A stretch of 41,425 nucleotides of DNA, from positions 1-41,425 of the forward strand of contig CAJWUJ010000012.1 in the NCBI GenBank assembly GCA_913047625.1, given 5' to 3'. The translations under genes were made by a program, and so were the position numbers. Below are positions 38,969 through 41,425 of the stretch, piece after piece (within the stretch, counting starts at the first letter, position 1; each line of letters starts with the position of its first letter). The notes beneath the pieces are model-generated. The model was not told the origin of the DNA. It did not search any database and worked only from the letters and a program-made list of their open reading frames with translations. The DNA comes from an uncultured Dehalococcoidia bacterium (GTDB taxonomy: Bacteria; Chloroflexota; Dehalococcoidia; Lucifugimonadales; CAJWUJ01).

Positions 38969-40354
38969 TTAAGCTCCTAAACCAACCTTCGTTCCCACAC
39001 GCAACACATCCAAAAGTCCGTTAATCGAAGTAAGGTCTTCCAATCCGTATATGCCGGATATAGCAGTCTCTATCTCGGTGTCAGAGAGAACATTCACAGC
39101 ACATACTCTGAACTTTTCCTGTAAATCGTGATCCGATAATGGGTATGTCGGCGTGCCGGTAGCTTTTTCTATACTTCGATCAAAAGTTTGCCCATTCTGC
39201 ATAATTACCGAGACATCTACATGCCCACCAGAGTCAATCACTACCGGTGTCTGGGTGTGATCCGTCACTACGGTAACTTTATCCGATAAGTGCTGGACTT
39301 CCTTACGTGCCACCTGCGACATCTCAAACGTATTAAACCCTATTTCTCCGTCGACTATAGCGGAAGCCATACAGAAATGCATACTGAACTTCCCCTCTAA
39401 TCCTGTTGTTGCTTTACTATAGATAAGTGGAACATCTTCCCCAGGAGGAATAGTGATGACAACTTTTGATACTTCTTCTGGGACAGGATGATGGACACTG
39501 ACTAGATCTAGCATCGCATCAAGAGTCCGATGAGTTTTGTTGCAGCTTGGATATTTTTTCACCGTAATACCAGGCGACTGTATATCCCAAGGAGCACCCA
39601 TCGATTCCACGAGATAGGCTTTGTCCATTCCATCTTCAGAAAACACCTGGCCGAAATCTGCAGGATGATCAAAAATATTTGCTGCTGCGGTGAAACCCTT
39701 GGAGGCAAGCAACGCAGCCAATACGCCGTTCCTTGCTGCTTCACCAACGTGAAGGGGTTTAGTCATAGTACCAAAATTAATCCTTATCCCACTTGCCAGA
39801 GATGCCGCAATTCCCAGCGTGGTTTCAACTGCCTTCTTGTCTAACCCCATAATCTTAGCACTAGCCGCGGCCGCTCCCATGGTTCCCAGCGTAGCTGTAG
39901 CATGCCAACCTTTGCCGTAATGGGATTTCCCAAGAGCCGATCCGAGCTTGCACTGCACCTCAAATCCTATTAAGAATGCTTCAAGCAAATCCCCTCCTGA
40001 ACTATTACGCTCTTCTCCCAAGGCAATCACAGCTGGAAGAACCGGAGCACTCGGATGACCCATACAAGAATCGTTCACATCATCAAAATCCAAGGCATGA
40101 GCCATAGTACCGTTTATTAAAGCGGCAGATAACGAATCGGTATGCCTTCCGATACCCAGTAAACTGGCCTGAGCATTGCCTAGGCGTCCTTCCAGTGCCG
40201 CTACAAGAATTTGGATGGACTCATCGTTACAGCCTGCAAGAGACACACCAAGGGTATCCAATATTGCACGTTTTCCCAGATGCCGTACATCTCCTGGAAT
40301 ATCATCTAGCTTCGTATCAACAATAAAATTAACGACGCTACTAGTGGCATTCAT
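38969..40354 (-). CDS. MmgE/PrpD family protein
   Basis: 461 residues of the family that includes 2-methylcitrate dehydratase and cis-aconitate decarboxylase. The marks are HALDFDDVNDSCMGHPSAPVLPAV (about 84-107), GYxVQ-like FEVQCKLGSALG, GWHATATLGTMGAAAA and the C-terminal KKYPSCNKTHRTLDA. The N-terminus VDTKLDDIPGDVRHLGKRAILDTLGV is typical. The family also holds enzymes of unknown substrate that are abundant in marine heterotrophs, so the methylcitrate role is not assumed, and no prpB/prpC gene is near. AAGAAGG is 7 bases before the ATG. Confidence 0.92.
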   Translation of the reverse strand: MNATSSVVNFIVDTKLDDIPGDVRHLGKRAILDTLGVSLAGCNDESIQILVAALEGRLGNAQASLLGIGRHTDSLSAALINGTMAHALDFDDVNDSCMGHPSAPVLPAVIALGEERNSSGGDLLEAFLIGFEVQCKLGSALGKSHYGKGWHATATLGTMGAAAASAKIMGLDKKAVETTLGIAASLASGIRINFGTMTKPLHVGEAARNGVLAALLASKGFTAAANIFDHPADFGQVFSEDGMDKAYLVESMGAPWDIQSPGITVKKYPSCNKTHRTLDAMLDLVSVHHPVPEEVSKVVITIPPGEDVPLIYSKATTGLEGKFSMHFCMASAIVDGEIGFNTFEMSQVARKEVQHLSDKVTVVTDHTQTPVVIDSGGHVDVSVIMQNGQTFDRSIEKATGTPTYPLSDHDLQEKFRVCAVNVLSDTEIETAISGIYGLEDLTSINGLLDVLRVGTKVGLGA

Positions 40355-40469
40355 ATCGCACCTTCTTAGTTATAATATATAGTTCCGAGGATACCAGTTT
40401 TTCGCCCCGATCCGTTGTTAGACTTATATATACTATTTCTTTAGTGAAAACAACACACAGGTCTCAGTG

Positions 40470-40646
40470 TTAAGACCGAGATGATCCCCTAACAATAAGT
40501 GTCACGAGAAAACCTGCAGGTACACTGATAGCGATCGGAGCCCAAGTCAACACCGCACCTAAAACAACCGTCCACATAAGTACAGCTAATACTGTTGATG
40601 CGATGGTACACACAGCGAACGTGAGTATGATCTCTTTAAGTTTCAT
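40470..40646 (-). CDS. Small membrane protein, 58 aa, unknown
   Basis: 58 codons from ATG 40646 to TAA at 40470. Two hydrophobic helices (IILTFAVCTIASTVLAVLMW and VVLGAVLTWAPIAISVPAGF) are followed by LIVRGSSRS. There is no ribosome site of the usual kind; a perfect 14-bp stem begins 9 bases upstream and may hide or shape the translation start. It follows the LGPI membrane-protein copy 3 on the same strand at 61 bases. No family is recognised; the main support is the clean two-helix pattern. Confidence 0.5.
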   Translation of the reverse strand: MKLKEIILTFAVCTIASTVLAVLMWTVVLGAVLTWAPIAISVPAGFLVTLIVRGSSRS

Positions 40647-40654
40647 GGATTAAG

Positions 40655-40691
40655 ATGAGTAGCCCTTTGCTTTATTTAAAGGGCTACTCAT
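40655..40691 (-). other. Perfect 14-bp stem-loop between copy 3 and the 58-aa ORF
   Basis: ATGAGTAGCCCTTT (40655-40668) and AAAGGGCTACTCAT (40678-40691) are exactly complementary around a 9-base loop. It lies 16 bases after the stop of the gene at 40708-41334 and 8 bases before the ATG of the small ORF. The lack of a clear T-run makes it an odd terminator; an mRNA-processing or translation-control element is equally possible. Confidence 0.7.
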
Positions 40692-40707
40692 TATGTATTT
40701 ACAGAGT

Positions 40708-41334
40708 TTATTTGCCCCTGAGTACAAAAACACCTGCGGCTGTAGCTGTCAGTGATACGCCGATCCATACTATAAATCCAACATTATTTGAGATATCGAC
40801 ATCAATAACCGTAAACAAAACAGGTAAGATTCCAAAGATAACAAGAAGCCATCCGACCACAAGGTGTAGTCGCTTTTGTATAAGTACTGCAGTACCGAGA
40901 AGAATATTACCTATACCCCAGTAAAAGAATATTGAGGAAAATATTCCATCTGCAACAATATCTACTATTGCAGCAGTTCCCGTATCAGTTTCTGCAATGC
41001 TCATTATGGCAAAATTCATTCCTGATGCGATCAGACCAGCTGCTGTAATACCCACAAAGATAACTCCGGCAACTGTCGCATAAGCGCTGCCTGCTGTATC
41101 CCCACTATTCATGGACTTCGCTAAAAGTGCCATACCAATAAAGCTTCCGACAAACACAACGGATCCCAAAGATGTAACAATCAAGGAGAGCTGTTTGTTT
41201 TTCATCAATTCCTCAACTGAATCAGGACCTGCATCTCCATCTCCAATTAAAGCAGCATACAACACACCTATGATAAGAAACGTTAATATGGGACCAAGGA
41301 CTAACAGCCAACCAGTAAGAGTCTTCGTACTCAT
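40708..41334 (-). CDS. Six-helix membrane protein, LGPI family, copy 3
   Basis: 208 residues with about six helices. It starts STKTLTGWLLVLGPILTFLII, matching copies 1 and 2 in the LGPI-x-T motif; helix 2 ends GMALLAKSMNSGDTAGSAYA, and ETDTGTAAIVDIVADGIF matches the TDTGT element of copy 2. The last two helices are separated by IDVDISNNVGF. No known function. GGAGG lies 5 bases before the ATG. It leads a strong stem-loop and the 58-residue ORF. Beyond its start (41335-41425) I see nothing definite before the window ends. Confidence 0.8.
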   Translation of the reverse strand: MSTKTLTGWLLVLGPILTFLIIGVLYAALIGDGDAGPDSVEELMKNKQLSLIVTSLGSVVFVGSFIGMALLAKSMNSGDTAGSAYATVAGVIFVGITAAGLIASGMNFAIMSIAETDTGTAAIVDIVADGIFSSIFFYWGIGNILLGTAVLIQKRLHLVVGWLLVIFGILPVLFTVIDVDISNNVGFIVWIGVSLTATAAGVFVLRGK

Positions 41335-41425
41335 GCCAACCTCCGTAACAGCAAGTTTATCTGGACTATTTCAAAACCTCATCTACAGGGTTATTGTACA
41401 CCCAGAAGGCAAGCAAAACGCACGT

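Noticed and set aside
38969-40354. Methylcitrate cycle operon
   Set aside because: Only an MmgE/PrpD member is present; no prpB, prpC or prpE gene is near, and the family has many other members.
1-41425. CRISPR array, insertion sequence, prophage or toxin-antitoxin module
   Set aside because: No regular repeat-spacer pattern, transposase, integrase or recognisable toxin-antitoxin pair was found on either strand.

Overview
The window looks like a stretch of chromosome from a moderately AT-rich, free-living bacterium. The best fit is a Chloroflexota member close to the Dehalococcoidia / marine SAR202 lineage. This is inference: it rests on the block rpsO-pnp-dapB-asd with dapA and purA nearby, on an inositol-phospholipid operon, and on a catabolic right half rich in flavin/F420-type oxidoreductase, amidohydrolase, MmgE/PrpD, FAH and hydroxyisobutyrate-dehydrogenase-like genes, a mix reported for SAR202-type genomes. 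No rRNA is present to settle it. I see no phage, insertion sequence, CRISPR array or recombinase.

Layout. 1-2.0 kb: end of a methyltransferase gene and small unknown or alpha+beta-barrel proteins. 2.07-3.4 kb: tRNA-Pro, then prfB (RF2), which needs a programmed +1 frameshift. 3.4-6.4 kb, minus strand: ino1, a PimA-like mannosyltransferase and a CDP-alcohol phosphatidyltransferase form one operon that should make phosphatidylinositol-type, probably mannosylated, lipid. 6.4-7.1 kb: a divergent PHP-domain gene. 7.1-12.4 kb, minus strand: the nusA-rnpM(ylxR)-infB-rbfA-truB operon, with a clear promoter and a terminator-like attenuator in the nusA leader and no rimP at its head. 12.4-15.2 kb: a MeaB-like GTPase overlapping an ABC exporter (ATPase plus permease). 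15.2-17.5 kb: purA and a FAH-family protein. 17.5-24.5 kb: lysine/DAP genes (dapA, asd, dapB) and rpsO-pnp, interrupted by a divergent two-gene operon of unknown proteins. 24.6 kb: tRNA-Ala.

24.7-41.4 kb is an accessory-looking region of short transcription units. It holds two lipoproteins (one with septum-formation-like and FxLYD-like parts, one an esterase with a C-terminal cysteine-rich module), three copies of a six-helix membrane-protein family sharing an N-terminal LGPI motif, an alkyltransferase-like DNA repair protein, an LLM-class oxidoreductase, an amidohydrolase, a hydroxyisobutyrate-dehydrogenase-like enzyme, an alpha/beta hydrolase, an ArsM-like arsenite methyltransferase, a 14-helix MFS transporter, a GNAT acetyltransferase, an MmgE/PrpD protein and several very small membrane or zinc-ribbon proteins.

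The most noteworthy signals are regulatory: the nusA leader attenuator, the RF2 frameshift, a cluster of TCGCAA elements before one membrane-protein gene with the same element as an inverted repeat at the amidohydrolase promoter, and a perfect 14-bp stem just before a 58-residue ORF. Among proteins, the LGPI family, the unknown pair at 18.6-19.9 kb and the Cys-rich esterase tail are the best candidates for something undescribed.
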